Source of the DNA: Alphaproteobacteria bacterium
Lineage (GTDB): Bacteria; Pseudomonadota; Alphaproteobacteria; RS24
Direction of reading: 5' to 3'
DNA length: 12,026 nt
Assembly: GCA_029248825.1 (NCBI GenBank)
Contig: JAQWIP010000075.1
Coordinates: 1 to 12,026, forward strand
Below, piece by piece: positions 1 through 7,246 of this stretch. The notes under the pieces are model-generated. The model did no database searches. It saw only the letters and a list, made by a program, of their open reading frames with translations, and had not been told where the DNA came from. Both the position numbers and the translations under genes were made by a program. Each line of letters opens with the position of its first letter. The stretch's first letter is position 1.

Positions 1-1428
1 ATCGCCGATACAGGCGAGAAAGGCCTTGGGTTTGCTTTTCTGGGCGTCATGTCGCAAGGCTTCAAATTTATGCGATAGGCGATATTGGCTCGAGGCAGAG
101 GTTTCCAATGGCGCTTCTTCCAGATTGGGAAACTCGCTGACCCCCACCATGGCATGGGCGCGCGTATCGATAGCGGCGTCAAAAACGGCGCGCTGATGAA
201 CCAAGGCATCGCCAATGCGGCCATCGGCGAGGGCGGCCGACAGCCCGCCTTTGGCTTCGATGTCTTGGAAAACCTGCCAAGCTGAGGTGGCCAAATCTTG
301 CGTCAATTGCTCGACATAATAGCTGCCGCCTGCCGCATCGGTGACTTGGCCGATGTGGCTTTCTTCTTGCAAAATAATCTGCGTATTGCGGGCGATGCGC
401 CGCGTTAGCGTGCTGTCGCTCACACTTGTCGCCGTGCAAGGCGCGACGCACATCACATCGACGCCAGCAATGCCCGCGCCCATAGTCGCGGCGGTTGCGC
501 GCAAAATATTGACCCATGGGTCAACATCGGCAAAAGCACGCAGGCTGCTCTCGGCATGGATTTGCGGCGCCGTGTCGGGCGCGCCCACGGCTTCGGCGAT
601 ATTGGCAAAGAGCCATCGCGCGGCACGGATTTTCGCCAGCGTGGCAAAAAAGTCGACGTCCGCTGCGACAGTTAGGGTGATTTTCGCTAAAGCCTCGACA
701 GGCGAGACGCCCACAGTTTCCAGCTCGCGCATATAGTCGGTCAATCCGGCCAGCATCCAGCCCAATTCTTGCGGCACGCTGGCGCCATGCGCGTGATAGG
801 TAGCGCCAGAACTGGTCATCCAGCGAAGGCCAGGGCGCGAGGCCGAGAGACCTTGCAAGGCCTCGTAATCGATCGCGCCGACCTGCCCATGCTCGAGGCT
901 TGCGGCCAATGGGTCAAGATTGAGATAGCCGATGGTTTCGGGGGCGGCTTTTTCTTGCTCGTAATAGGCCAGCACCGGTTGCACGGCGGCCATGCCATGG
1001 TGATGCGGTGCCAAGCAAAGCGGCGCCAAATCTAGGCGCACGTCTTTGAGCAAAAGGGTCAATTGGCTGGCATCGGCCACGCCATGGCTAAAGTCGAGCC
1101 AAAGCGCCGTGACGCCGCCATTGAGGTCGTTCAAAAGGGCGTCATTGTCGACCCCTTTGCGCCCCATAACCGCGCGTTGAGCGATGTGCCAAGGCAGATA
1201 CCTATTATTGACCGCCTGCGGCCCCCGCGTGAACGGCGCAAAACCGGGCAGGCCGGACGCCTCGCTGGGGGCATTGGCTTTTGTGTACAGCGGTTGACGC
1301 GCGAAGCCAGCTAAATCCTCGGACACCAAACTCTCGGCCGCTTTGCCGCGCAGGGCGCTCTCGACCGCGACGAGCCAATCGTCTTGCGATGGCGTTCCAA
1401 AATCGGATCCAAGTTTCAAGTCAGTCAT
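1..1428 (-). CDS. mutA: Methylmalonyl-CoA mutase small (beta) subunit, C-terminus cut by window edge
   Basis: This encodes the small subunit of the two-subunit methylmalonyl-CoA mutase, which with the B12-binding large subunit interconverts (R)-methylmalonyl-CoA and succinyl-CoA in the cytoplasm. 476 residues are readable without a stop; family members usually have 600 or more, so the last quarter lies beyond base 1. The TIM-barrel part carries family patterns: SGATYHAHGASVPQELG near residue 209, IHAESSLRAFADVDPWVN, and the ESHIGQVTDAAGGSYYVE segment near 355-370. The visible end (KAFLACIGD) matches the start of the C-terminal cobalamin-domain-like fold, which in small subunits does not bind B12. 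The beginning lacks the substrate-entry signature of the large subunit, which argues against mutB. The ATG at 1428 has an AGGGA ribosome site 5 bases upstream. It follows lptG after 17 bp, so it is probably cotranscribed. By family custom mutB should come next, outside the window. Confidence 0.93.
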   Translation of the reverse strand, partial: MTDLKLGSDFGTPSQDDWLVAVESALRGKAAESLVSEDLAGFARQPLYTKANAPSEASGLPGFAPFTRGPQAVNNRYLPWHIAQRAVMGRKGVDNDALLNDLNGGVTALWLDFSHGVADASQLTLLLKDVRLDLAPLCLAPHHHGMAAVQPVLAYYEQEKAAPETIGYLNLDPLAASLEHGQVGAIDYEALQGLSASRPGLRWMTSSGATYHAHGASVPQELGWMLAGLTDYMRELETVGVSPVEALAKITLTVAADVDFFATLAKIRAARWLFANIAEAVGAPDTAPQIHAESSLRAFADVDPWVNILRATAATMGAGIAGVDVMCVAPCTATSVSDSTLTRRIARNTQIILQEESHIGQVTDAAGGSYYVEQLTQDLATSAWQVFQDIEAKGGLSAALADGRIGDALVHQRAVFDAAIDTRAHAMVGVSEFPNLEEAPLETSASSQYRLSHKFEALRHDAQKSKPKAFLACIGD

Positions 1429-1446
1429 AAAAATCCCTAAGTTTGT

Positions 1447-2544
1447 CTAGCCGTCTTCCGTGGTTAGTAGATAGCTCACCGATAGTAACAAGGCAATAAG
1501 CGCGGGCGCCCAACTGGCCAAGACGGCAGGCAGAATGTTCAACTCGCCCATCAGGCCGATGAAATCATTGAACAGAAAGACTAAAAAGCCGCATAAAACC
1601 GAAAAGCCCAAAGTTTGCGAGGTCGAGAATATCCGCCCCGTCGGCAACGAGAAACAGGCCGCCACCATCACCATGGACAAAAGTAAAATCGGCAGAGCCA
1701 AAAGCGATTGGAAGCGTGCTTCATGGCGCGAGACATCCATGCCAGTCGCGCGCGCTTGGGTAATATAGCTGGGCAGTCGCCATAGGCCGATGGTGCGTGG
1801 GGCTTTGAAACCGCTTTGAATGCTGGCCAAGGTTAATTGCGTGGGCAGTTTATATGTCTCTTGGGTTAGCGGCGCGCGCGCGCCCGTGAATATTTTGACA
1901 TTGTGCAAGGCAAATTGTCCCCCGCCTAATTGCCCCCCACTTAGTTGGGCTGAGCTAGCTTCTAGGTGGCGGGCGAAATCTCCGTTTTCATCGAGCAAAG
2001 TCACTTCGACGTTGAGCAGGCGTGCAGCGTCTTTTGGGTCGAACTTATCGGCGCGGATGATGTAATTGCTTTGCGCATTGTTTTCGCGAAACCAAATGCC
2101 GCCTACGGACAGGCTGAGTTTGGCTTTAATGCCGGTAATCTGCGCTTGTTTGGCGGTAAAATTCGCCATGCTGCGCGCGCCAATCGGCTCCAAAATGGCG
2201 ACGATGAGACTGGCGAGGAGAAAAGTGAAAACCAAAAGCGGCGTCAGGAATTGCCATACCGAAAGCCCTGCCGCGCGAATGACCGCAAGCTCTTGGGCTT
2301 GCGACAGCCGAAGCAAGCAAAACACCGTGGCGAACAAAAAGATGAACGGCAGGAAATCGAGAAGGATGAGCGGCAAACGGCGCAAAGTGAAACCGAGCGC
2401 CGCGCCTGCGCCGAGATCAAACCGATTGGCAAAGCGCAGCATTTCGAGGAAGTCGCCCAAAACCGCCACCGCGCCAAAGCCTGCGAGGACAATCAATAGC
2501 CACATGGCAAAGCGGCGGATGAGATATTGGTTCAGGGCTTTCAT
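1447..2544 (-). CDS. lptG: LPS export system permease LptG
   Basis: LptG is one of the two inner-membrane permeases of the LptB2FG transporter, which extracts lipopolysaccharide and passes it to the LptC-LptA bridge. The 365-residue product has the YjgP/YjgQ architecture: hydrophobic segments near residues 12-32, 55-75 and 95-118, a periplasmic beta-jellyroll region of roughly 160 residues, then three more membrane segments up to the C-terminus. RLSQAQELAVIRAAGLS between the second and third segments is the cytoplasmic coupling-helix region expected to contact LptB. I chose MKALNQYLIRRF as the start, not the ATG 33 bases further upstream, because it aligns with family N-termini and gives an ATGA overlap with the lptF stop, typical of translational coupling. 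A five-residue imperfect repeat (QLSGG QLGGG Q) sits in the jellyroll. The other Lpt genes are not in the window. Confidence 0.94.
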   Translation of the reverse strand: MKALNQYLIRRFAMWLLIVLAGFGAVAVLGDFLEMLRFANRFDLGAGAALGFTLRRLPLILLDFLPFIFLFATVFCLLRLSQAQELAVIRAAGLSVWQFLTPLLVFTFLLASLIVAILEPIGARSMANFTAKQAQITGIKAKLSLSVGGIWFRENNAQSNYIIRADKFDPKDAARLLNVEVTLLDENGDFARHLEASSAQLSGGQLGGGQFALHNVKIFTGARAPLTQETYKLPTQLTLASIQSGFKAPRTIGLWRLPSYITQARATGMDVSRHEARFQSLLALPILLLSMVMVAACFSLPTGRIFSTSQTLGFSVLCGFLVFLFNDFIGLMGELNILPAVLASWAPALIALLLSVSYLLTTEDG

Positions 2545-3668
2545 GCGGCGTCTCTCTTGCGGCGCAGCGGGTTCCATCTCGACATACTAGCCGGATTGAT
2601 TTGCCCCATAATCACCGCGCAAAGCGTTGCGAAAAAGCCCAATGGCCAGAGGAAAACCAAGCCTGCTTGGTCGCGTTCCACGGCGAGGGAGGCCATGGTG
2701 ATAACGCCAATTTGAAAGACAATCGCCAGCGCTACAGCGATTAAAATACGCCGTCCATAGCCATGCCGATTTAGCCCCCCTGCGGTGACCACGGCAAAGC
2801 TAATCAAGGTGAAAATGAACGGCGCCGCCAGATTGGAAATCAACTCCAGCCCCCGCGCTTGCATGCGGGCAATGCGAGGCGCATGGGTGACGCCATGCGC
2901 GGCCGGGTCTAGCAATTGGTGAATCATCATCTGATTTCGGTTCCAATAATGGCGCGTTTTAACCGCCGTATTGGCGGGGCTAAGCGGCACGAGATAGCGC
3001 GAGAAATGGACGAAAGAAAGCTGGCCTTTCTCATTGGTGATTTTTTGCGTGCCGTCTTGCAAGACGAAATATCTCTGCTCTGGCGGGCCGCCTATCTCGC
3101 CTTTTTGCGCTGTATAGAGCATGGGTTGTTTGGGCGAGGAAGTGTCGTAAATCACAATGTCTTGCCAGAGGCCTTGCGCGTCACGCCCGCTAGTGTAAAT
3201 GGTTAGGTTTTTGGCGACATCTTTGAAAGTGCCTGCCTGCAAATCGCCCAAGGCCAATTGCGTGGCGGCACTTTCGGTCTGGATTTTTAAGTGCTTCATG
3301 GCGATGGGCGAAATATAAAAAGCCAAAGCGCTTTGCACCAGCATGGTTAATACCGCCAGCAAGGCGATGGGACGCAAAATCCGCAACGGGCTCAGCCCCG
3401 CTGCGGTAAGCGCAAAATACTCATAGTCTTGCAGCAGCCGAACCATTTGCGACAAAACGGTAATCAGCAAAGCTGGCCCCAGCGTGAAGGTAATCACGCG
3501 CGGTAAAATCAATAGGCTAATGCCCAAAGTCACAAGCGGTGATGCGCCGGCGCTCAACGTTTTGTCGAAGAGGTCGAGCGCTTGCACCAGCCATATGACG
3601 ACGGCCAACACGAGGGTTAGCGCCAATTGGCCTTTCAGCAAACGTAGGAATAAGTAACGGTCGAGCAT
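2541..3668 (-). CDS. lptF: LPS export system permease LptF
   Basis: LptF pairs with LptG in the lipopolysaccharide extractor of the inner membrane. The protein has 375 residues, normal for the family. Membrane segments lie near residues 12-32, 47-72 and 100-120, followed by a periplasmic jellyroll and three C-terminal membrane segments. DYEYFALTAAGLSPLRIL is the cytoplasmic coupling-helix region. The sequence AGTFKDVAKNLTIYTSGRD is the jellyroll signature that separates LptF from LptG in alphaproteobacteria. The start at 3668 is the first possible one, since an in-frame stop lies two codons upstream. Its ribosome site is weak and close (AGG 2 bases from the ATG). It is the first gene of lptF-lptG-mutA and diverges from the dehydrogenase gene at 3797, with a 128-bp shared control region. 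Confidence 0.94.
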   Translation of the reverse strand: MLDRYLFLRLLKGQLALTLVLAVVIWLVQALDLFDKTLSAGASPLVTLGISLLILPRVITFTLGPALLITVLSQMVRLLQDYEYFALTAAGLSPLRILRPIALLAVLTMLVQSALAFYISPIAMKHLKIQTESAATQLALGDLQAGTFKDVAKNLTIYTSGRDAQGLWQDIVIYDTSSPKQPMLYTAQKGEIGGPPEQRYFVLQDGTQKITNEKGQLSFVHFSRYLVPLSPANTAVKTRHYWNRNQMMIHQLLDPAAHGVTHAPRIARMQARGLELISNLAAPFIFTLISFAVVTAGGLNRHGYGRRILIAVALAIVFQIGVITMASLAVERDQAGLVFLWPLGFFATLCAVIMGQINPASMSRWNPLRRKRDAA

Positions 3669-3698
3669 GACCTAACATACCAGTGGTTTGGCGTCTCG

Positions 3699-3728
3699 CC
3701 TATAGGCAATGCGCGTTGAAATTGTCCA
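3699..3728 (-). promoter_or_regulatory. Candidate promoter for lptF-lptG-mutA
   Basis: Reading the minus strand, TGGACA (3728-3723) and TATAGG (3704-3699) are separated by 18 bp and resemble sigma-70 -35 and -10 boxes. Transcription would start about 25 bases before the lptF ATG. The -10 box lies inside the perfect 10-bp palindrome GCCTATAGGC (3698-3707), a possible regulator site. This is consensus reading only, and the -10 match is modest. Confidence 0.35.
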
Positions 3729-3736
3729 GCTTAGCG

Positions 3737-3780
3737 TTGCACTCTGGCCAGGCTTTGCTTAAGCTTTGGCCAAAGTGCAA
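3737..3780 (+). promoter_or_regulatory. Long inverted repeat ahead of the first dehydrogenase gene
   Basis: TTGCACTCTGGCCA (3737-3750) and TGGCCAAAGTGCAA (3767-3780) form 14-bp arms with one mismatch around a 16-bp spacer. The dyad ends 6 bases before the GGAG ribosome site of the gene starting at 3797. It could be an operator for a dimeric regulator (TetR- and GntR-type regulators often control fatty-acid genes) or a stem-loop in the messenger leader. It has no T-run, so it does not look like an intrinsic terminator. I could not identify a convincing plus-strand promoter beside it. Confidence 0.6.
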
Positions 3781-3796
3781 TCCTCGGGAGAGTGTA

Positions 3797-5008
3797 ATGG
3801 ATCTGAATTTAACCCAAGAATATGTCGATTTTCGTGCCGAAGTGGCGCAGTTTTTACAAGCGCATAAAGACGCCGCCCCCAATCGCAATGACCGCTCGGT
3901 AAGCAGCGAAAAGCGTTTGGCTTGGCAGCAAATATTGCTGGCGCAAGGCTATGCAGCGCGCACCCATCCGAAAGAATATGGCGGTTATGGCGCCGAGCCA
4001 GATGCTTTGAAAGCGCGCATTATTGCCGAAGAATTCTCGCGCGCCAAAATGCCTGGCGGGATTTCTGGCCAAGGCATAAACATGCTGGTGCCGACCCTTT
4101 TGGAGCTTGGCACGCAAGAGCAAAAAGACGCTTATATTAAGCCGACTTTGGAAGGCAAAATGGTTTGGTGCCAAGGCTATTCCGAGCCGGGCGCGGGGTC
4201 AGATTTGGCGGCGGTGAAAACCTCTGCGGTCGTCGATGGCGATGATTTTATTATCAATGGCCAAAAAATTTGGACCAGCACGGCGCAATTTGCCGACATG
4301 ATGTTCTGCCTCGTGCGCACCGAGCCGGATGCGAAAAAGCACCAAGGCATTAGCTATATTTTGCTGGATATGAAAACGCCCGGCATTGAAGTGCGCCCGC
4401 TGATGACGATGACGGGTCACGCGGAATTCAACGAAGTGTTTTTCACCGATGTGCGCGTGCCGACCCATTCGATAGTCGGCAATCGCGGCGAGGGCTGGAT
4501 GGTGGCCAATGCCACGCTGACCCATGAACGCGGCATGTTGGGAGACCCCGATGCGGCGCTGTCGCGGCTGCATTCGATTGCCGATATTATGAAGCAAGAG
4601 CAGCTGAATGGCGCCTCCCTAATGGACAATGATATTTACCGCGACCGTCTGGTGCAATTGCAGGGCGAGGCCTATGCGATGAAAATGAACGGCATGCGGT
4701 TGACGACTTTGTCGAGCGAGAAAAAATCGTCTGGCATGGCCGGGCTTTTGGTCAAATTGCAGGGCTGCGAGCTAAACCACCAAATGGCCGAGCTGGCCAT
4801 TGATGTGATGGGCGAATACGGCATGCTTTACGAAGACAGCCCGTTTGTTCGCGACCGTGGCATGTGGCAAACCCATTATATGTTCGACCTCGGGCTGATT
4901 ATCGGCGGCGGCTCGGCGCAAATTCAGAAAAACATTATCAGCGAGCGCGGCCTCGGTATGCCTCGCGAACCCAAGCCGGCCAAACCCGCCGCGCAAAGCA
5001 CGAATTAG
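3797..5008 (+). CDS. Acyl-CoA dehydrogenase, likely catalytic subunit of a two-subunit enzyme
   Basis: This is a flavin enzyme oxidising an acyl-CoA to the trans-2-enoyl-CoA in beta-oxidation, passing electrons to electron-transfer flavoprotein. The 403-residue product has the three-part fold: a helical N-domain (about 1-120), a beta-domain with GYSEPGAGSDLAAVKTSA near 127-143 and GQKIWTSTA near 155-163, and a C-terminal helical bundle. The C-terminal Glu of the classical YEGT motif is absent (IIGGGSAQIQKN near 368-379). E244 in LTHERG instead sits where isovaleryl-CoA-type enzymes keep the catalytic base, so activity is likely retained. The ATG at 3797 was chosen because the N-terminus then aligns with the family and GGAG (3787-3790) lies 6 bases upstream; the frame stays open further upstream but without homology. 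The stop overlaps the ribosome site of the next dehydrogenase, pointing to coupled synthesis. The substrate is unknown; pairs of this type include actinobacterial steroid side-chain enzymes. Confidence 0.92.
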   Translation: MDLNLTQEYVDFRAEVAQFLQAHKDAAPNRNDRSVSSEKRLAWQQILLAQGYAARTHPKEYGGYGAEPDALKARIIAEEFSRAKMPGGISGQGINMLVPTLLELGTQEQKDAYIKPTLEGKMVWCQGYSEPGAGSDLAAVKTSAVVDGDDFIINGQKIWTSTAQFADMMFCLVRTEPDAKKHQGISYILLDMKTPGIEVRPLMTMTGHAEFNEVFFTDVRVPTHSIVGNRGEGWMVANATLTHERGMLGDPDAALSRLHSIADIMKQEQLNGASLMDNDIYRDRLVQLQGEAYAMKMNGMRLTTLSSEKKSSGMAGLLVKLQGCELNHQMAELAIDVMGEYGMLYEDSPFVRDRGMWQTHYMFDLGLIIGGGSAQIQKNIISERGLGMPREPKPAKPAAQSTN

Positions 5009-5019
5009 GAGTTATAGAC

Positions 5020-6093
5020 ATGCATTTTGGATTAAACGAAGACCAAACCATGTTGCAAGACTCGGTGGGTCGCTATTTAGAAGGCGCTTCGGAACTGGCT
5101 TTGGTGCGCGGGTTTGTCGATGGCGACCCTGCCTTGGCGGCCGAGCTGCAAAGCGGGCTGATGGATTTGGGCGTGCCTTTCGTCCTCATGCCAACCGAGC
5201 AGGGCGGCCTTGGCATGGGCGTGCTGGAAGCAGCGCTCATTCAAGAGGCGCTTGGGCGCAATGTCTCGCCATCGCCTTTCACGGCGGCTTATGGCATGGT
5301 GGTTATCGCTTTGCGCACGTGTGGCGATAGCGATTGGCTGGGCCGCATCGCCTCGGGCGAGGTGGTGATGGGGGTCGGCGCGACCGAAGCGATTGGCGCG
5401 CGCGAAGGCGCTGGCTTGGCGTTGAGCGGTGACAAGGTTTCGGGGCGGGCGAGTTTCGTCATGGGCGCCGAAGCGGCGACGCATTTTCTGCTGACCACGG
5501 GCGAGCAATTGCTGATTGTGGAACGCGGAGGCGCAGGCATCGAGGAAGTGGCTTTGACCACTATCGATAAAACCCGCCACGTGGTGAACCTAGATTTAAA
5601 GGCCGCCTCGGCGCATTTGGTGTCGGGCAATAACCATGGGGAAGCGCAAAGCAAAATGATTGATACGGGGCGCGTTTTACTGGCTGCCGATAGTCTGGGG
5701 GCGGCCAGCATGATGCTGGAGAAAGCGGTCGCTTACTCGAAAGACCGCGAGCAGTTCAATCGTCCTATCGGCTCGTTTCAGGCGGTCAAACATATGTGCG
5801 CGGAGATGGCAGCTAAATTAGAGCCTTGTCGTTCGTTGGTTTGGTATGCCGCTTATTCGCAAGACCATGTGCCAGAAGAGGCGGCGCTGACGTCGCGTTT
5901 GGCCAAAGCGCATGTTTCGGAAATCGCTAAATTCGTCGCGCGCACTTCCACCGAAGTGCATGGCGGCATGGGCTTTACGGATTTGCTGGGGCTGCACTAT
6001 TGGTTCAAACGCATTGGCGCCAATCGCCAATTGCTCGGCGGGCCACAGGCCGTGCGCGAGGAAGCTGCCCAACTGCAAGGTTGGGTGGCCTAG
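5020..6093 (+). CDS. Short acyl-CoA dehydrogenase homologue, likely non-catalytic partner subunit
   Basis: A 357-residue member of the acyl-CoA dehydrogenase family, shorter than usual (about 380-400). The N-terminal helical domain (MHFGLNEDQTMLQDSVGRYL) and the C-terminal bundle are good: DREQFNRPIGSFQAVKHMCAE near 242-262, with its FAD-contacting Arg and Gln region, and VHGGMGFTDLLGLHYWFKR near 313-331. The middle beta-domain is reduced and lacks the usual SEP-GAGSD flavin/substrate segment (here GATEAIGAREGAG). The C-terminal Glu position reads LLGGPQ, and no Glu-Arg pair like that of its neighbour is seen at the alternative base position. This resembles the beta subunits of two-subunit dehydrogenases, where the partner supplies the base. 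The start at 5020 has AGGAG (5007-5011), which overlaps the stop of the upstream gene. It runs convergently into the oxygenase-like gene with a 5-bp gap. Confidence 0.9.
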   Translation: MHFGLNEDQTMLQDSVGRYLEGASELALVRGFVDGDPALAAELQSGLMDLGVPFVLMPTEQGGLGMGVLEAALIQEALGRNVSPSPFTAAYGMVVIALRTCGDSDWLGRIASGEVVMGVGATEAIGAREGAGLALSGDKVSGRASFVMGAEAATHFLLTTGEQLLIVERGGAGIEEVALTTIDKTRHVVNLDLKAASAHLVSGNNHGEAQSKMIDTGRVLLAADSLGAASMMLEKAVAYSKDREQFNRPIGSFQAVKHMCAEMAAKLEPCRSLVWYAAYSQDHVPEEAALTSRLAKAHVSEIAKFVARTSTEVHGGMGFTDLLGLHYWFKRIGANRQLLGGPQAVREEAAQLQGWVA

Positions 6094-6098
6094 TCGGT

Positions 6099-7115
6099 CT
6101 ATTCAGCCGCCATTTGTTGGCGTGGGAAACGGATATAATGGCCAACCATAAGCGTGGCAAATTCCGTTGGCTCGGGGCGTTCGCCCGTCAGCGCGCCAGA
6201 TTTGCGCAAATCCGCTTCGATGCGGTCGAGGATGAACTCAATGCTGAGGTCGTCGCTGCCCGTGCGCCATAGGTTTTCTTCCGCTTCATCCTTGAAGCAA
6301 TAGGCTTTCCACGAGATGGAATAGCGCAAATCTGCCCAATCATAATCGCCCAAGACCGTGTCGCCTTCGCGCATTTGCCAGTGGTCGCCGCCTAGGAAAT
6401 GCAGGCGGGTTGATTTTTCGATAATCGGAATTTCAGGCCGCGTTTGCGTTACCCGTTCGACGCCATGAAACACTTCATCGGTGTCGATTAAAATCGCTGA
6501 ATTATGCTGCGCTTGAATGGCCTCGCGGGTGCCGGTTGCGCCCTCGGGGTAGAAAGTAAACGCGCCGCCTTTGGATTTGCCAAACCAAGACACGCAGGTG
6601 GTGATGGGGATGCGCCATTCGTCGAAAAGACCCGAATGCAACATGGTGACCAAGAGCCATTGCGGCGTCACTTTGCGATTGGCACCGCGAAACTCCGGCA
6701 CATCCGTATGCACGGCCAGCTCTTGGCCAGGCACCAAGAGGTTGGCGAAAATAATCGCTGGCACGATGCGCTCGACGCCAGAAATTTTGCGCGCGGTTTC
6801 TTTCAGCGCCGGATGGTTCATGAACGGCTCAACGCCTGGCGCTTGCACATCTTCGCCATAGGCGTAAGTTTCGCGGAAATAATTGGTGCGCGAGGCTGCG
6901 GTTTTGAAATCTTCTTCATTGCCGCCGCCGTCGATGCCATTGGCGATGTAATTATAGGCGGCGTCAAAGCGCTGCGGCAGGGCTTCGCCAATGCCTTCGT
7001 TTTCGCCTTCATTGGCATAGGGGCCGAAACTGCCGAAATTCTCGGCCAGCCGCAACATGGTGTCGGCATCGTCTGCCGCGAGAAAGGGGTCGAGATGATT
7101 ATAATGTGCGCGCAT
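6099..7115 (-). CDS. Uncharacterised 2-oxoglutarate/Fe(II) oxygenase-like protein
   Basis: I do not recognise a named family. The 338-residue soluble protein shows the facial-triad pattern of Fe(II)/2-oxoglutarate dioxygenases: H136-T-D138 in LAVHTDVPEF, and a distal H217 in DTDEVFHGVERV after a strand-like segment (NSAILID). R237 in KSTRLHFLGG is a candidate for binding the co-substrate carboxylate. These enzymes usually hydroxylate small molecules, lipids or proteins; the substrate here is unknown. No signal peptide or membrane segment is visible, so it should be cytoplasmic. I chose the ATG at 7115 over the one 27 bases upstream because AGGGAG (7127-7122) sits 6 bases before it, the same arrangement as the thiolase gene. 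It lies among acyl-CoA genes but on its own minus-strand unit, its stop 5 bp from that of the convergent dehydrogenase. Action on acyl-CoA or lipid is only a guess from context. Confidence 0.8.
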   Translation of the reverse strand: MRAHYNHLDPFLAADDADTMLRLAENFGSFGPYANEGENEGIGEALPQRFDAAYNYIANGIDGGGNEEDFKTAASRTNYFRETYAYGEDVQAPGVEPFMNHPALKETARKISGVERIVPAIIFANLLVPGQELAVHTDVPEFRGANRKVTPQWLLVTMLHSGLFDEWRIPITTCVSWFGKSKGGAFTFYPEGATGTREAIQAQHNSAILIDTDEVFHGVERVTQTRPEIPIIEKSTRLHFLGGDHWQMREGDTVLGDYDWADLRYSISWKAYCFKDEAEENLWRTGSDDLSIEFILDRIEADLRKSGALTGERPEPTEFATLMVGHYIRFPRQQMAAE

Positions 7116-7153
7116 GAATGGCTCCCTATTTATCTGCGGCAAGTTTGTCTAAA

Positions 7154-7190
7154 ACCTCTTGCGAGGTCAAGAGCATCTGCCGCCAGATGC
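7154..7190. repeat. Cluster of small inverted repeats upstream of the oxygenase-like gene
   Basis: Two perfect dyads lie side by side: ACCTC-TTGC-GAGGT (7154-7167), which read on the minus strand closes on a GCAA tetraloop, and GCATCTG-CCGC-CAGATGC (7173-7190). A third, CTCTTG-N6-CAAGAG (7156-7173), overlaps the first and would exclude it. They sit between the thiolase terminator and the oxygenase-like start, so they may be operator sites or a leader structure of that gene. On the minus strand TTGACC (7170-7165) could be a -35 box, but I see no convincing -10 box after it. Confidence 0.5.
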
Positions 7191-7226
7191 AAAAAAGGCG
7201 CTGCCCGAAACCCGCGCAACGCCTTT
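7191..7226 (-). terminator. Rho-independent terminator of the thiolase gene
   Basis: On the minus strand, AAAGGCG (7226-7220) pairs with CGCCTTT (7200-7194). The stem extends inward through a T-G wobble and TGC/GCA to about 11 pairs with an 11-base loop, and a run of six T follows (7196-7191). It begins 20 bases after the thiolase stop codon, a textbook intrinsic terminator that separates the thiolase transcript from the oxygenase-like gene. Confidence 0.85.
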
Positions 7227-7246
7227 CTTGAAATCTTGGATTTGGC

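Noticed and set aside
1966..2499. Long plus-strand open frame opposite lptG
   Set aside because: It lies wholly antisense to a well-supported gene, its product is a charged low-quality sequence with no recognisable domain, and it has no convincing start context.
3745..3760. Possible sigma-54 promoter (TGGC ... TTGC) before the first dehydrogenase
   Set aside because: The distance between the GG and GC elements is one base short of the strict spacing, and the bases fall inside the dyad, which explains the resemblance.
3683..3796. N-terminal extension of the first dehydrogenase
   Set aside because: The extension is encoded by the dyad and leader region, and the start at 3797 fits both the family N-terminus and the GGAG site.
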